64,000 nucleotides of DNA from an uncultured bacterium (GTDB lineage Bacteria; Verrucomicrobiota; Lentisphaeria; Victivallales; UBA1829): positions 26,634 through 90,633 of the forward strand of contig URKJ01000017.1 in NCBI GenBank assembly GCA_900548385.1, written 5' to 3'. This document shows, piece after piece, positions 1-8,032 of this stretch (position 1 is the stretch's first letter; every line of letters begins with the position of its first letter). The notes under the pieces are model-generated. The model was not told the origin of the DNA. It did not search any database and was given only the letters and a program-made list of their open reading frames with translations. A program made the position numbers and the translations under genes.

Positions 1-333
1 CCGCGCGTGACGCCGTTCGGACGCTTTCTGCGCAAGAGCAGTCTGGATGAACTGCCGCAGCTGATCAACGTCCTGAGAGGGGAAATGTCGCTGATCGGTC
101 CCCGGCCGATCGTCCGCAAGGAGATGCGCTATTATGCGGAGAACATCGAGATCCTCAGCCGGGTCAAGCCCGGAGTGACGGGGCTCTGGCAGGTGTCCGG
201 CCGCAGTAATCTGGACTATGAGGCACGGGTCCGTCTTGACGTCAACTATGTGGTCAACTGGTCCATCTGGTTGGACTATTATATTCTTTTGCGCACCGTG
301 ATCGAGGTTATAACCGGCCGCGGGGCGAAGTGA
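1..333 (+). CDS. Undecaprenyl-phosphate sugar-phosphate transferase, C-terminal part (5' truncated by window edge)
   Basis: The frame is open from the first base, so this is the last 110 residues of a longer protein. The segment SLDELPQLINVLRGEMSLIG followed by PRP is the hallmark of the bacterial sugar transferase family (PF02397). These membrane enzymes move a sugar-1-phosphate onto undecaprenyl phosphate to start exopolysaccharide or O-antigen repeat units. The conserved VKPGVTGLWQVSGR block and the C-terminal LDVNYVVNWSIWLDYYILLRT stretch, broken here as in the family, are also present. The N-terminal membrane hairpin lies outside the window. The gene ends 10 bp before a glycosyltransferase, which supports a polysaccharide-assembly operon. 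The exact sugar cannot be deduced. Confidence 0.93.
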   Translation, partial: PRVTPFGRFLRKSSLDELPQLINVLRGEMSLIGPRPIVRKEMRYYAENIEILSRVKPGVTGLWQVSGRSNLDYEARVRLDVNYVVNWSIWLDYYILLRTVIEVITGRGAK

Positions 334-343
334 CGGGGCGAAC

Positions 344-1435
344 ATGCGGACGGCGCTTCTTCATTACTGGCTCACGAATATCCGCGGCGGGGAAAAAGTC
401 CTCGCCGAACTCTGCCGGATGTTTCCCGGCGCGGATATTTTCACGCATGCTTACAACCGGAAACGCACCGGTGCTCCTTTTTCATCGCACCGGGTCGTTG
501 AAACGGGAATTGCACGGCTTCCCGGAGCGCGGAACAACTGCCAGAAGTATCTGCCGCTGATGCCGTCTGCGTTGAGCCGGTTGGATCTCGGCGGCTATGA
601 TCTGATCGTTTCCAGTGAATCCGGTCCGGCAAAAGGGATCCGGAAACCATCCGGAGCAGTTCATGTCTGTTATTGCCATACCCCGATGCGTTATCTCTGG
701 GATATGTACGACGACTATTACCGGGCTGCCGGTTTCGCCGGAAAGCTCGCAATGACGCTGTTCAAAAACAGTCTGCGGCGTTACGATTTGCGTTCTGCGG
801 AGACGGTGGATCATTTCATTGCCAACAGCCGTTTCGTCGCGGAACGGATCCGCCGGATTTACGGACGGGAGTCCGTTGTAATTCATCCGCCCGCCGATGT
901 CGGTTTTTTTCAGGCCGGACAGTTTGAGAAAAAGGGATATTTCCTGTTTGTCGGACAGCTTATTGATTACAAACATCCCGAACTTGCGCTGAAAGCGTGC
1001 CGGAAAATGAACCGCCGTCTTGTAATCGCCGGAGACGGCCCTATGAAGGAGCGTCTGGCGGAACTCGGCGGCGACGGGGTATCGTTTGCCGGCCGCGTCG
1101 TGGGGGAGAATCTGCGCCGTCTTTATGCAGAGGCGGATGCTCTGATTTTTCCGGGAATTGAGGATTTCGGGATTGTTCCGGTGGAGGCGCAGGCGGCGGG
1201 GACTCCGGTCATTGCGCTTGCCAAAGGCGGGGCGTTGGAGACCGTTACTCCGGATACGGGTGTCTTTTTCCCGGAACCGGAAGTGGATTCCCTGTGTTCC
1301 GCGTTGGAGGAGTTCAACGCTCGCACGTTTGACTCTGCTGTTTTGAAACACCATGCGGAATCGTTCAGCATACCGGTTTTTCACCGGAATATGAAAGAAT
1401 TTTTCGTCCGCACGGTTCCCGGCTTCGGGAACTGA
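344..1435 (+). CDS. GT4-family glycosyltransferase (WbaZ/mannosyltransferase-like)
   Basis: A 363-residue protein. It opens with MRTALLHYWLTNIRGGEKVL, the N-terminal nucleotide-sugar transferase fold with the GGEKV acceptor loop seen in WbaZ-type mannosyltransferases. The C-terminal half carries the retaining GT-B signature EDFGIVPVEAQAAGTPVIA, an E-X7-E motif that binds the donor nucleotide sugar, followed by KGGALETV. No signal peptide or membrane span is visible, so it probably acts at the inner face of the membrane on a lipid-linked oligosaccharide. It follows the sugar-phosphate transferase by 10 bp and is probably co-transcribed with it. The last 26 codons and the region just after the stop are duplicated 4.3 kb downstream. 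The donor and acceptor sugars are unknown. Confidence 0.92.
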   Translation: MRTALLHYWLTNIRGGEKVLAELCRMFPGADIFTHAYNRKRTGAPFSSHRVVETGIARLPGARNNCQKYLPLMPSALSRLDLGGYDLIVSSESGPAKGIRKPSGAVHVCYCHTPMRYLWDMYDDYYRAAGFAGKLAMTLFKNSLRRYDLRSAETVDHFIANSRFVAERIRRIYGRESVVIHPPADVGFFQAGQFEKKGYFLFVGQLIDYKHPELALKACRKMNRRLVIAGDGPMKERLAELGGDGVSFAGRVVGENLRRLYAEADALIFPGIEDFGIVPVEAQAAGTPVIALAKGGALETVTPDTGVFFPEPEVDSLCSALEEFNARTFDSAVLKHHAESFSIPVFHRNMKEFFVRTVPGFGN

Positions 1436-1453
1436 CCCTGTTGCCATCACAAC
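1354..1453 (+). repeat. 100-bp direct repeat, left copy (3' end of glycosyltransferase)
   Basis: This segment covers the last 26 codons of the glycosyltransferase, its stop and 18 bp beyond. It recurs at 5646-5745 with about four mismatches. It includes a perfect small stem-loop (GTTCCCG, loop GCTT, CGGGAAC) over the stop region that has no following T-run. Sequence outside the 100 bp is not shared between the copies. Confidence 0.95.
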
Positions 1454-1625
1454 GCTTCCTGTTTTATTTTGCTGCATGTCTTTCACGGAACCGCCCGTCG
1501 GAGAAACAGCCTTTCCAACCGCTTCCGTTTCTGTTTCGCCGGATCGGAAAGTTTTCTTTTTGACATGGACAGTTTAAGTTATAAAATAAAATATCAAAAA
1601 AATCTGTTTTTTTTAGTTGCATATC

Positions 1626-1654
1626 TTGACATTGACAGATTTGTCTGCTATAAT
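1626..1654 (+). promoter_or_regulatory. Sigma-70-type promoter of the GntR-SBP regulator gene
   Basis: TTGACA at 1626-1631 and TATAAT at 1649-1654 are separated by exactly 17 bp. They lie about 40 bp upstream of the start codon at 1696. A second TTGACA (1632-1637) is too close to the -10 to be the -35; with TTTGTC after it, it could be part of an operator. The -10 and -35 are both perfect consensus. Confidence 0.8.
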
Positions 1655-1695
1655 ATATCTTAGAACAAGGACCGGAATCGAATAACGGAGATGTC

Positions 1696-3015
1696 ATGGC
1701 GGATAAGCTAAACATGGTCAGAGAATACATTTTCGGCGAATTAAGCGCGGGAAGACTCAAGGGCGGCGACAAGCTTCCCGGAGCGCGGGAGTTTTCCAGA
1801 CGGATCGGAGTCTCCCATGCGGTGACTCAAATGGCGTTTCAATCGCTAGCGCGCGATGGTATCCTGAATAGCATCCCGCGGAGCGGTTCTTTTATCCGGA
1901 ATGACTGGAAGATGCAGTTGATCCCCGACAGTTTTTTCACTTTCCGCCCTTTTTGGGCGGAGCTGTTGGAGGGACGGCTTCCGGGTGGTCTCAACATCCA
2001 CAACAGTTTCAACAGCGGCGTGTTCGAGATCAAAACGACCGCCCAGGCACTTCAGCGCCGGAACGAATATATGGACCTCTCCGGAATTTTTCAGGAGATC
2101 TATCCGGATCCCGACGATTTTTTTGTCCGTCCGTTTGCCAGTTTCCGCACGGTTTCAAACGGATTGTTCGCCATTCCGCTGATCTTCTCCCCGCGCGTGA
2201 TGTGCTACAACCCGGAAATGCTCGCCGATGCGGGGTGCCCCGAACCTCGCTCCGGATGGGGATGGGACGAATTCATTGAGGATCTTATCAAACTGCGGCG
2301 GCTTCATCCCGCGGAGCGGATTTTTAATCTGGGTTTCGATTTTTCCGGCGCGAATTTCATTTTCCGCGCCGGAGGCGGCTTCTTCGACGCTGACGGAAAA
2401 ACGGTCCGTTTGGATTCTCCGGAGACCATGAATGGAATTGCAAAGGTCCGGCAAATATACGAGGCGCTGGATATTCATGGGCAATGGCCTGCAGAAAAGT
2501 TCTGCCGGCAGGATTTTTACGCAGGGAAATGCGCATTTTTCATGGCTCCGCGCCAGGATGTCCGTTTTGATGCGGAATATCTTTGGAAATGCGTTCCCCT
2601 TCCGCTGATTCCCGGAGGCACCGATGTTTCCCTGCAATCGACCGACCTTCTGTGCGTGCGCAGGCAGGGAGCCGATCTGGAAACTGTCAGAGAGGTCGTC
2701 CGCCTGTTGCTTTCCACCGCCGTGCAGGACCAGCTCGGAACGCTCAAATACGGTATTCCGATACGCAAAAGTTCCGCGATGAACAGCTTCTCCCCCGAGG
2801 ATTCCCGCGATGCGGTGTTTCTTTCTGAAATGCCTAAAATATCTGCGGAATTCAATTTTGAATCGACGGAGATGCTTCAACTGGTCTTCAATGGACTGCA
2901 TGAGATATGGCTGAACGGCGCTGATCCGGAGACAACCGTCGGCGATATTGCATCGGCTTTGCGCACGATGGTGAAATACCGCAACTTCTCAATAAACAAG
3001 GAGGCTATGAAATGA
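1696..3015 (+). CDS. GntR-type winged-helix regulator with an ABC solute-binding-protein-like sensor domain
   Basis: A 439-residue protein. Residues 1-70 form a GntR winged helix (for example KLPGAREFSRRIGVSHAVTQ and a GILNSIPRSGSFI wing). From about residue 100 it reads like an extracellular sugar-binding protein of family 1: the stretch NGLFAIPLIFSPRVMCYNPE, then the GWGWDEFIEDLIKLRRL segment and a C-terminal helical lobe. There is no signal peptide, so the binding-protein fold must sit in the cytoplasm as an effector sensor. The start at 1696 has a GGAG upstream and fits the promoter at 1626. The stop overlaps the next gene's start (ATGA), so it is co-translated with a pseudopilin and a beta-helix protein that it probably controls. 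The ligand is probably a sugar or oligosaccharide (inference). Confidence 0.85.
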   Translation: MADKLNMVREYIFGELSAGRLKGGDKLPGAREFSRRIGVSHAVTQMAFQSLARDGILNSIPRSGSFIRNDWKMQLIPDSFFTFRPFWAELLEGRLPGGLNIHNSFNSGVFEIKTTAQALQRRNEYMDLSGIFQEIYPDPDDFFVRPFASFRTVSNGLFAIPLIFSPRVMCYNPEMLADAGCPEPRSGWGWDEFIEDLIKLRRLHPAERIFNLGFDFSGANFIFRAGGGFFDADGKTVRLDSPETMNGIAKVRQIYEALDIHGQWPAEKFCRQDFYAGKCAFFMAPRQDVRFDAEYLWKCVPLPLIPGGTDVSLQSTDLLCVRRQGADLETVREVVRLLLSTAVQDQLGTLKYGIPIRKSSAMNSFSPEDSRDAVFLSEMPKISAEFNFESTEMLQLVFNGLHEIWLNGADPETTVGDIASALRTMVKYRNFSINKEAMK

Positions 3016-3857
3016 GAATGGAAAAAAACAGAAGGCTTGATTTTATTTTCTTCCGGGCGCCATTGCGTTGCAGGAAATTTTTCACTTTGATAGAATTGCT
3101 TATAACCATATCAATTATTGCTCTTCTTTCCGGTATGCTTCTTCCCTCTCTCATGAAAGCCCGGTCGAGTGCGAGAAGCATCACCTGCATTGGCAATCTC
3201 AGGCAGATCGGCAGTATATTTCATATGTACGCATCCGATTTCGACGACTGGATCATCCGCGGACGCACACTTTCCTCGGCGGGAACCACCACCGGATTGT
3301 GGTTGGAGTTGATGACCAAGCTGAATTATCAGCCGGAAGGTGCCGATAAAAAAATACGCGGCGGACTGTTTCTCTGCCCGGAAGATCAGTATCCGGCCTA
3401 CAATCCGGCCCTCGTATCCAGCATCCGCTGTTCCTACGGGATTAATACGACCATCGCGCAGGGGATGTACGGGAAAATCGTTGACGACCCGCCCGGCATC
3501 GACTGCCGCGACCGTTGGAGGCGATTCGGGGCACTGATTGGAAGCGTCAAGAAGGCGAGCAATACTCCACTGGTTTCCGACAGCTGGGGACGGGAACGCG
3601 GAACGGACTTGGATAGCAAAAAATATCTCCTCCTGCGTCCATCGGGGGGAAGCAGCGCTTCGGTGGAAGCGAACTGGTTCAATCCGTATACCTCACCGGG
3701 TTTCATCTCGCTGGTGCACAAGGAGCGTTTCGCAAACACGCTTTACTGCGATGGACGGGTGCAGGCGGTTCGCGGTCCCATGAGGAATACGGTGAACACG
3801 GCTCATAAATACGTCCTGTGGCTGAATCCAGACACGGCAGATGGTATCAATTACTAA
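3012..3857 (+). CDS. DUF1559-type pseudopilin (module 1)
   Basis: A 281-residue protein with a type IV pilin-like N-terminus: a basic segment, then FFTLIELLITISIIALLSGM with the conserved Glu at +5, continuing into a hydrophobic helix. Gly is not at -1 of the expected cleavage site. The rest is a globular domain with CIGNLRQIG, as in DUF1559 proteins. Near the C-terminus HKERFANTLYCDGR resembles the H-X9-DG motif, but with ten residues between His and DG. It probably sits in the inner membrane or is exported by a type II-like system. It starts inside the regulator stop codon (ATGA overlap) and is followed 18 bp later by a secreted beta-helix protein. Its exact role is unknown. Confidence 0.9.
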   Translation: MRMEKNRRLDFIFFRAPLRCRKFFTLIELLITISIIALLSGMLLPSLMKARSSARSITCIGNLRQIGSIFHMYASDFDDWIIRGRTLSSAGTTTGLWLELMTKLNYQPEGADKKIRGGLFLCPEDQYPAYNPALVSSIRCSYGINTTIAQGMYGKIVDDPPGIDCRDRWRRFGALIGSVKKASNTPLVSDSWGRERGTDLDSKKYLLLRPSGGSSASVEANWFNPYTSPGFISLVHKERFANTLYCDGRVQAVRGPMRNTVNTAHKYVLWLNPDTADGINY

Positions 3858-3875
3858 AACTGAGGAGATCGGCCA

Positions 3876-5618
3876 ATGTTGAAAACATCAATTTGCCTCA
3901 TAGCATCGCTGTTTCTCTGTGCCGCGGCACAGGCGGCGGTGCTGTACGTTTCAACCGCAGCGGAAAACGACGGGAACGGCACGAGAGAGCAGCCTTTCCG
4001 GTCGATCCAGTCGGCACTCGACAAAGCTCGACCCGGTGATACCGTGGAGCTGGCTCCGGGAATCTATCGGGAACGGGTCCGTTTCCGGTCCGGTGGAAAA
4101 TTTCAAAAACCGATCCGCCTGAACGGTCCGCGGGAAGCTGTTATTGACGCGTCGGAGGATATTCCGTTGAATTGGCTCCCGGCCCCGGAAGCCGGACCTC
4201 TCGCATACCGCGCCGCAGTGTCGCGCCCGGTCTATAGCGTGACCTGTCCGGAGGGAACCGTCATCATCCTGAACGAACGGCGTGTGACGCCCGGTTTGCC
4301 GGAAACGGTCGGAACGAAAACGGACCGCCAAGGGACGAAATGGATCTGGGATTGGAAACACAACCTGCGCTGCGGCGTCGGACGCTACGGATGGGAGGCG
4401 GTCAAAGCCTTGGCGATGTACCGCCGGAAAAGCGGAGAGCTTTATCTTGCGTTCGGAAACGGACGCGATCCCCGGAAGATCGCAGTCACCGTGTCTCCGA
4501 AGGAAGCCGCCGTCACCATTGACGGAGCTGACTGGTGCGTCGTTTCCGGGATCACGATCCGCAATGCATGGTATGGAGTGCTTCTGTCGGACACTTTCGG
4601 AAGCACGGTCGAAAACTGCCGGATTGAACGGACCGATTTCGGGGTCCAGATGATCGAAGGCGCCAGACAGTGCACCGTTCGTTTTTGTGACATCTCCTAC
4701 GATCCGCTCGCTTCCGCAGATCCGCATGAAAAGGGTTCATGGGATATCTGGCAGGCGCATAAAACCGGGGGTTTTTATGACCGGATCGGCGTAAACATGC
4801 TCCGGACTTCCGGCGGGCATCGGATTCACGACAATTATATTCACGATCACTGGGGCGGAATTCAGGATACCGGGGAAGCCGGGCAGAACGGCGGACTCGA
4901 AGTGCATCACAACCGCATTCACAACATCAGCGACGACGGGCTTGAGCCGGACGGGGCGGAGGAAAACTGTCGTTGGTACAGCAACGTCGTAAGTCGGAGT
5001 CTCTGCGGATTCCGGATCAAGTGCGTCCGAAAGGGTCCCCTTTACGCTTATGGAAATCTCTTTTTCCAGAACAAGGAGGATTTCCGGAATTTTGGTACGA
5101 AAAATCTGGCGAAAGCCATTGTCTATGTCTATTTCAATACGAGTACCAGCCGGGCGGCGGTCAAAAACAACGCGGTCCCGCCTCATATCGGGACACCCAA
5201 CTACCATTATTTCAACAATATTTTCTACTGCGAGCATTTATTTGTTCCGGAAAGACCGGATCTGGCGGCGCCGGACTGGCAGGAAAAAGGCAATTTGTTC
5301 ATCCGCCGGGGGAAAAACCCTCTTTGGGAACGGAACCGGCAGGAAGCGGCGAAAAGAAATTTCGGAAAAAACAGCCGTTATCTGACAGATGTTTCCCCGG
5401 GATTCCGGAATGAAGCTCTGCAGGATTTCTCCATCACCGCGGATTCTCCGGCGAGAAATGCCGGCGCGGATATTTCCATGTACGGTCTGCCCGGACTGGA
5501 TACCTTTCTCCGGAAAGACGGTTCTTCCGATGCGGGAGCTCTTCCTTTCGGAACGCCGATGCTCTGCGTGCCGCGCTCTCCCGAAGCGGTCCGGGCGCCT
5601 CCCGCCGGATTTTTCTGA
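3876..5618 (+). CDS. Secreted right-handed parallel beta-helix protein (polysaccharide lyase/hydrolase-like)
   Basis: A 580-residue protein. Residues 1-20 are a signal peptide ending AAAQAA. Next comes LYVSTAAENDGNGTREQPFR, the usual start of pectate-lyase-like beta-helix proteins (DUF1565/NosD type). Repeated helix coils follow, such as NCRIERTDFGVQM, RIHDNYIHDHWGGIQD and LEVHHNRIHNISDDGLEPDG. It probably binds or cleaves a plant or host polysaccharide in the periplasm or outside the cell. No catalytic set can be assigned with certainty. An RBS-like GAGGAG stands before the start. It is the last gene of the GntR-pseudopilin operon, and the duplicated glycosyltransferase fragment begins 28 bp after its stop. 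Confidence 0.85.
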   Translation: MLKTSICLIASLFLCAAAQAAVLYVSTAAENDGNGTREQPFRSIQSALDKARPGDTVELAPGIYRERVRFRSGGKFQKPIRLNGPREAVIDASEDIPLNWLPAPEAGPLAYRAAVSRPVYSVTCPEGTVIILNERRVTPGLPETVGTKTDRQGTKWIWDWKHNLRCGVGRYGWEAVKALAMYRRKSGELYLAFGNGRDPRKIAVTVSPKEAAVTIDGADWCVVSGITIRNAWYGVLLSDTFGSTVENCRIERTDFGVQMIEGARQCTVRFCDISYDPLASADPHEKGSWDIWQAHKTGGFYDRIGVNMLRTSGGHRIHDNYIHDHWGGIQDTGEAGQNGGLEVHHNRIHNISDDGLEPDGAEENCRWYSNVVSRSLCGFRIKCVRKGPLYAYGNLFFQNKEDFRNFGTKNLAKAIVYVYFNTSTSRAAVKNNAVPPHIGTPNYHYFNNIFYCEHLFVPERPDLAAPDWQEKGNLFIRRGKNPLWERNRQEAAKRNFGKNSRYLTDVSPGFRNEALQDFSITADSPARNAGADISMYGLPGLDTFLRKDGSSDAGALPFGTPMLCVPRSPEAVRAPPAGFF

Positions 5619-5645
5619 CAGAAAGGCGGACAGTGCGTTTTGCCG

Positions 5646-5745
5646 TGCGGAATCATTCAGCATACCGGTTTTTCTCCGAAATATGAAAGAATTTTTCGTC
5701 CGCACGGTTCCCGGCTTCGGGAACTGACCCTGCTGCCATCACAAC
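5646..5745 (+). repeat. 100-bp direct repeat, right copy
   Basis: This is the second copy of the segment at 1354-1453, in the same orientation and about 96 percent identical by eye. With the left copy it brackets a 4.2-kb block that holds the whole GntR/pseudopilin/beta-helix module. Confidence 0.95.
5647..5727 (+). pseudogene. Remnant of a GT4 glycosyltransferase 3' end
   Basis: In frame it encodes 26 residues ending RNMKEFFVRTVPGFGN and a stop, nearly identical to the C-terminus of the glycosyltransferase at 344-1435. No start, RBS or upstream glycosyltransferase sequence is attached, because the beta-helix gene ends just before it. It is a stranded fragment left by duplication or by insertion of the module between the two copies. 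Confidence 0.88.
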
Positions 5746-6088
5746 ACAACGGCGAGCCTTTACCAAGGTTCTGCGATATTCTGTATCCGCTGCATCAAAA
5801 ACATAAAAATATTTCTTCCGGGTGCAGCGACAATCATCAGGGCAGCCGTTGCAGACATAAGGAGGTTTTTCCTGTGTTGAACGCGGACGGGATCATGCTG
5901 CCGCAATCTCCAGAAAGGTTCTCTTCAGCCTGAGCAGTTGCTCAATACGATGTCGCTTTGTTTTGGGCAAATGTCCTGCTTACCTCCTTGAAATCTGTCA
6001 TAGTAAACGCCCGCGGGATTAAAAAGGCGTGCATTTACCATGACAATCATCAAAAATATTTATTTTTCAATTATTTTTGTTTATCCTA
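5746..6088. other. Gene-poor spacer with two tiny antisense frames
   Basis: No conventional gene is visible. Two very short frames have good Shine-Dalgarno sequences. On the plus strand AAGGAGG (5859-5865) precedes GTG at 5874 with a stop at 5933 (19 residues, MLNADGIMLPQ...). On the minus strand AAGGAGG (5989-5983) precedes TTG at 5970 with a stop at 5893 (25 residues, basic, MPKTKRHRIEQLLRLKRTF...). They overlap each other. They may be remnants of a longer gene or may be chance. Confidence 0.3.
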
Positions 6089-6117
6089 TTGACATTTTTC
6101 GGATTTTGTTGTATAAT
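6089..6117 (+). promoter_or_regulatory. Promoter of the module 2 regulator gene
   Basis: TTGACA (6089-6094), a 17-bp spacer and TATAAT (6112-6117) lie about 40 bp before the start at 6162. The stretch TTTTGTTGTATAATTAA is shared almost exactly with the promoter at 22397. Confidence 0.85.
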
Positions 6118-6161
6118 TAAAAAAGAAGCCTGATTAGAAGCCTGATTTTAAGGAGAATGGA

Positions 6162-7190
6162 ATGGTTTCAGCGAGAAGTAAAAAGCGGGACAGTGCACGG
6201 ATGCAGGTCCGGCGGTATGTGATGGATCTGATCTATCAGTACGCCGGAGAAGCGGTGCGTCTGCCGTCGAACAAGGATCTTGCGGACGAGCTTGGAATCG
6301 CGCGCAGTACCGCTCAGCTGGAATTGAAGCTGTTGCTGAAAGAAGGTTTTCTGGAGACGCGGCGCGGCGTCGGAACGTTCACGGTGCCGCGGATTTACGG
6401 AAACACGTTTCAGGTTCCGCTGATCGGAATTCTTGACGGAGACGGCAAGATCATTTATGAACCGTTTTACCGGGTGGCGCTTAAAGCGCACGTTTCCATG
6501 GCATTGGCGAGGCTTCCGATGGTGATTCAGGAGATACGCTTGTTTTCGGAACGGGAGAACGATCTGTTCGAGGAGCTTCGGAGCATTCGCTGTGATGCGC
6601 TGGTCTGTATTGCTCCGTCGGAAAATCAGACGGCGTATCTGCGCAGATTGCAGAAATACCGTCCGGTGATCACGGTGGATTGTTCGCTGGACGGAATTCC
6701 CGGCGTGGAGCTGGAGCGGGTCCGGAAAGGACGCGTCCTCGGCGAGGCGTTGCTTGCGGAAGGGCGGAAGCGGGTGCTGTTCGCGCAGAACGACCGGTAT
6801 CGTGCAACAACGTTCCGCGGGTGTCGCGAGGTTTTTGCCGAAGCGGGATTCGTGATTCCCGAAAAGTGGTTTTTCGAAAACGAAATGGAGAGACTGGAGG
6901 AGTTCCTGAGCAGCGGATTCCGTCCGCAGGCCGTTGCTCCGGGATTGGAAAATTTTGATGCGGTTGTCGCTCTTCTGCGGAAATACGGGATTGATCTGAA
7001 CGAAGAGTGCCGGATGGTGACATTTATGTACAAGCCGGAAAATATGCCGGAGCCGGTGATGCTGTTCGACTTTCCGTTTGAGGAATTCGGCAGACAGGTT
7101 GCGGCGCAGGTGGTGAAGCGTCTTGCGGATCCCTCGCTTCCTCCGGAGCGTACGGTTTTTGATTTTCATTATAAAAAATGTACAATATAA
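6162..7190 (+). CDS. GntR-type winged-helix / LacI-like periplasmic-binding-fold transcriptional regulator
   Basis: A 342-residue protein. Residues 10-75 are a GntR-like winged helix (VRLPSNKDLADELGIARSTA, then the GFLETRRGVGTFTV wing). From about residue 85 it has a LacI/Peripla_BP_3-like sensor: VPLIGILDGDG at the first strand, CDALVCIAPSENQT in the middle, GRKRVLFAQNDRYRATTFRG, and C-terminal EEFGRQVAAQVVKRLADPS, a common LacI-family ending. An AAGGAG stands before the start. The 3' end lies just upstream of a pseudopilin gene (17 bp), and the order regulator, pseudopilin, secreted protein repeats that of module 1. It probably senses a sugar liberated by the module's enzymes (inference). 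Confidence 0.88.
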   Translation: MVSARSKKRDSARMQVRRYVMDLIYQYAGEAVRLPSNKDLADELGIARSTAQLELKLLLKEGFLETRRGVGTFTVPRIYGNTFQVPLIGILDGDGKIIYEPFYRVALKAHVSMALARLPMVIQEIRLFSERENDLFEELRSIRCDALVCIAPSENQTAYLRRLQKYRPVITVDCSLDGIPGVELERVRKGRVLGEALLAEGRKRVLFAQNDRYRATTFRGCREVFAEAGFVIPEKWFFENEMERLEEFLSSGFRPQAVAPGLENFDAVVALLRKYGIDLNEECRMVTFMYKPENMPEPVMLFDFPFEEFGRQVAAQVVKRLADPSLPPERTVFDFHYKKCTI

Positions 7191-7206
7191 CAAAAGGAGA
7201 AAAACG

Positions 7207-8031
7207 ATGAGCAAAGAGAGAAAAACAAGTCGGACAGGGAGAAATAAATTTACTCTCATAGAGCTTCTGGTGGTAATTGCGATTATTGCAATCCTTGCCG
7301 GTATGCTTCTGCCTGCCCTGAATTCTGCGCGGGAGAGAGCGCGGGGAGTGAACTGTGCCGGGAATTTGAAACAGATCGGGAATATGGCAATTCAGTACAG
7401 CAATGATTTCGAATTCTTTTCTCCGCAGTTTTTATCTTCCCTTGGAGGGACTGATTTCAAGAACGTTGACGGGAGCAGCGTGGGACATCAGGCGACATGG
7501 GATTATTTCTATCTGACGATGTATTCCGGAACGAAGTTTGAAGAATCCCAGAAATGGGCGCTCGGAAAGGTGAGTTCCTCCAAAGTATTCAAGTGTCCGA
7601 ATGACAACACGATTCGCAACAACGGAAGCCCGCAACCGAACTGGGCTCCGCTTTCCTATGCGATGGTCAGCACATGGATGTTGAAGCCGAACGGATCCTA
7701 TGTTATTCCGAAAGTCACATCCTGTAAAAATACGTCTTCCACATACCTGATTGCGGAAATTGATTACCGTAACATCTTTCAGGGATCGTCGGGGGGACAT
7801 TTCCGTCAGAGTGCAGTTGGTGTTACAAACAATTCCGACGGGCGCTGCCGCATGATCAGCGGAAGACAGATCGCCCCCAATCACGTCGCGAGTGCGGGAA
7901 TCCTGTTTGCCGATGGACATGTCGGTTTGAAATCATCATGGAAAGGCTGTCTGCGCTACGGCAATCATGCGCCGTATCTGGACAGCGGAAGTTCATTTGA
8001 AGCAAATATCAAAAATGCAAGGGAGAATTAA
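7207..8031 (+). CDS. DUF1559 / H-X9-DG pseudopilin (module 2)
   Basis: A 274-residue protein. AAAGGAG upstream decides the start at 7207; an earlier in-frame ATG lies inside the regulator gene. After a basic tail the pilin helix reads NKFTLIELLVVIAIIAILAG, with Glu at +5 and Lys, not Gly, at -1. VNCAGNLKQIGNMA follows the helix. Near the end, NHVASAGILFADGH fits the H-X9-DG pattern exactly. One base separates the stop from the next gene's ATG. The family is common in Planctomycetota and Lentisphaerota, where its role is unsettled; a surface or secretion-linked function is the usual guess. Confidence 0.92.
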   Translation: MSKERKTSRTGRNKFTLIELLVVIAIIAILAGMLLPALNSARERARGVNCAGNLKQIGNMAIQYSNDFEFFSPQFLSSLGGTDFKNVDGSSVGHQATWDYFYLTMYSGTKFEESQKWALGKVSSSKVFKCPNDNTIRNNGSPQPNWAPLSYAMVSTWMLKPNGSYVIPKVTSCKNTSSTYLIAEIDYRNIFQGSSGGHFRQSAVGVTNNSDGRCRMISGRQIAPNHVASAGILFADGHVGLKSSWKGCLRYGNHAPYLDSGSSFEANIKNAREN

Positions 8032-8032
8032 G

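Noticed and set aside
1406..1437. Stem-loop at the glycosyltransferase stop as a terminator
   Set aside because: No T-run follows, and the hairpin is partly within the coding sequence; it is kept only as part of the repeat.
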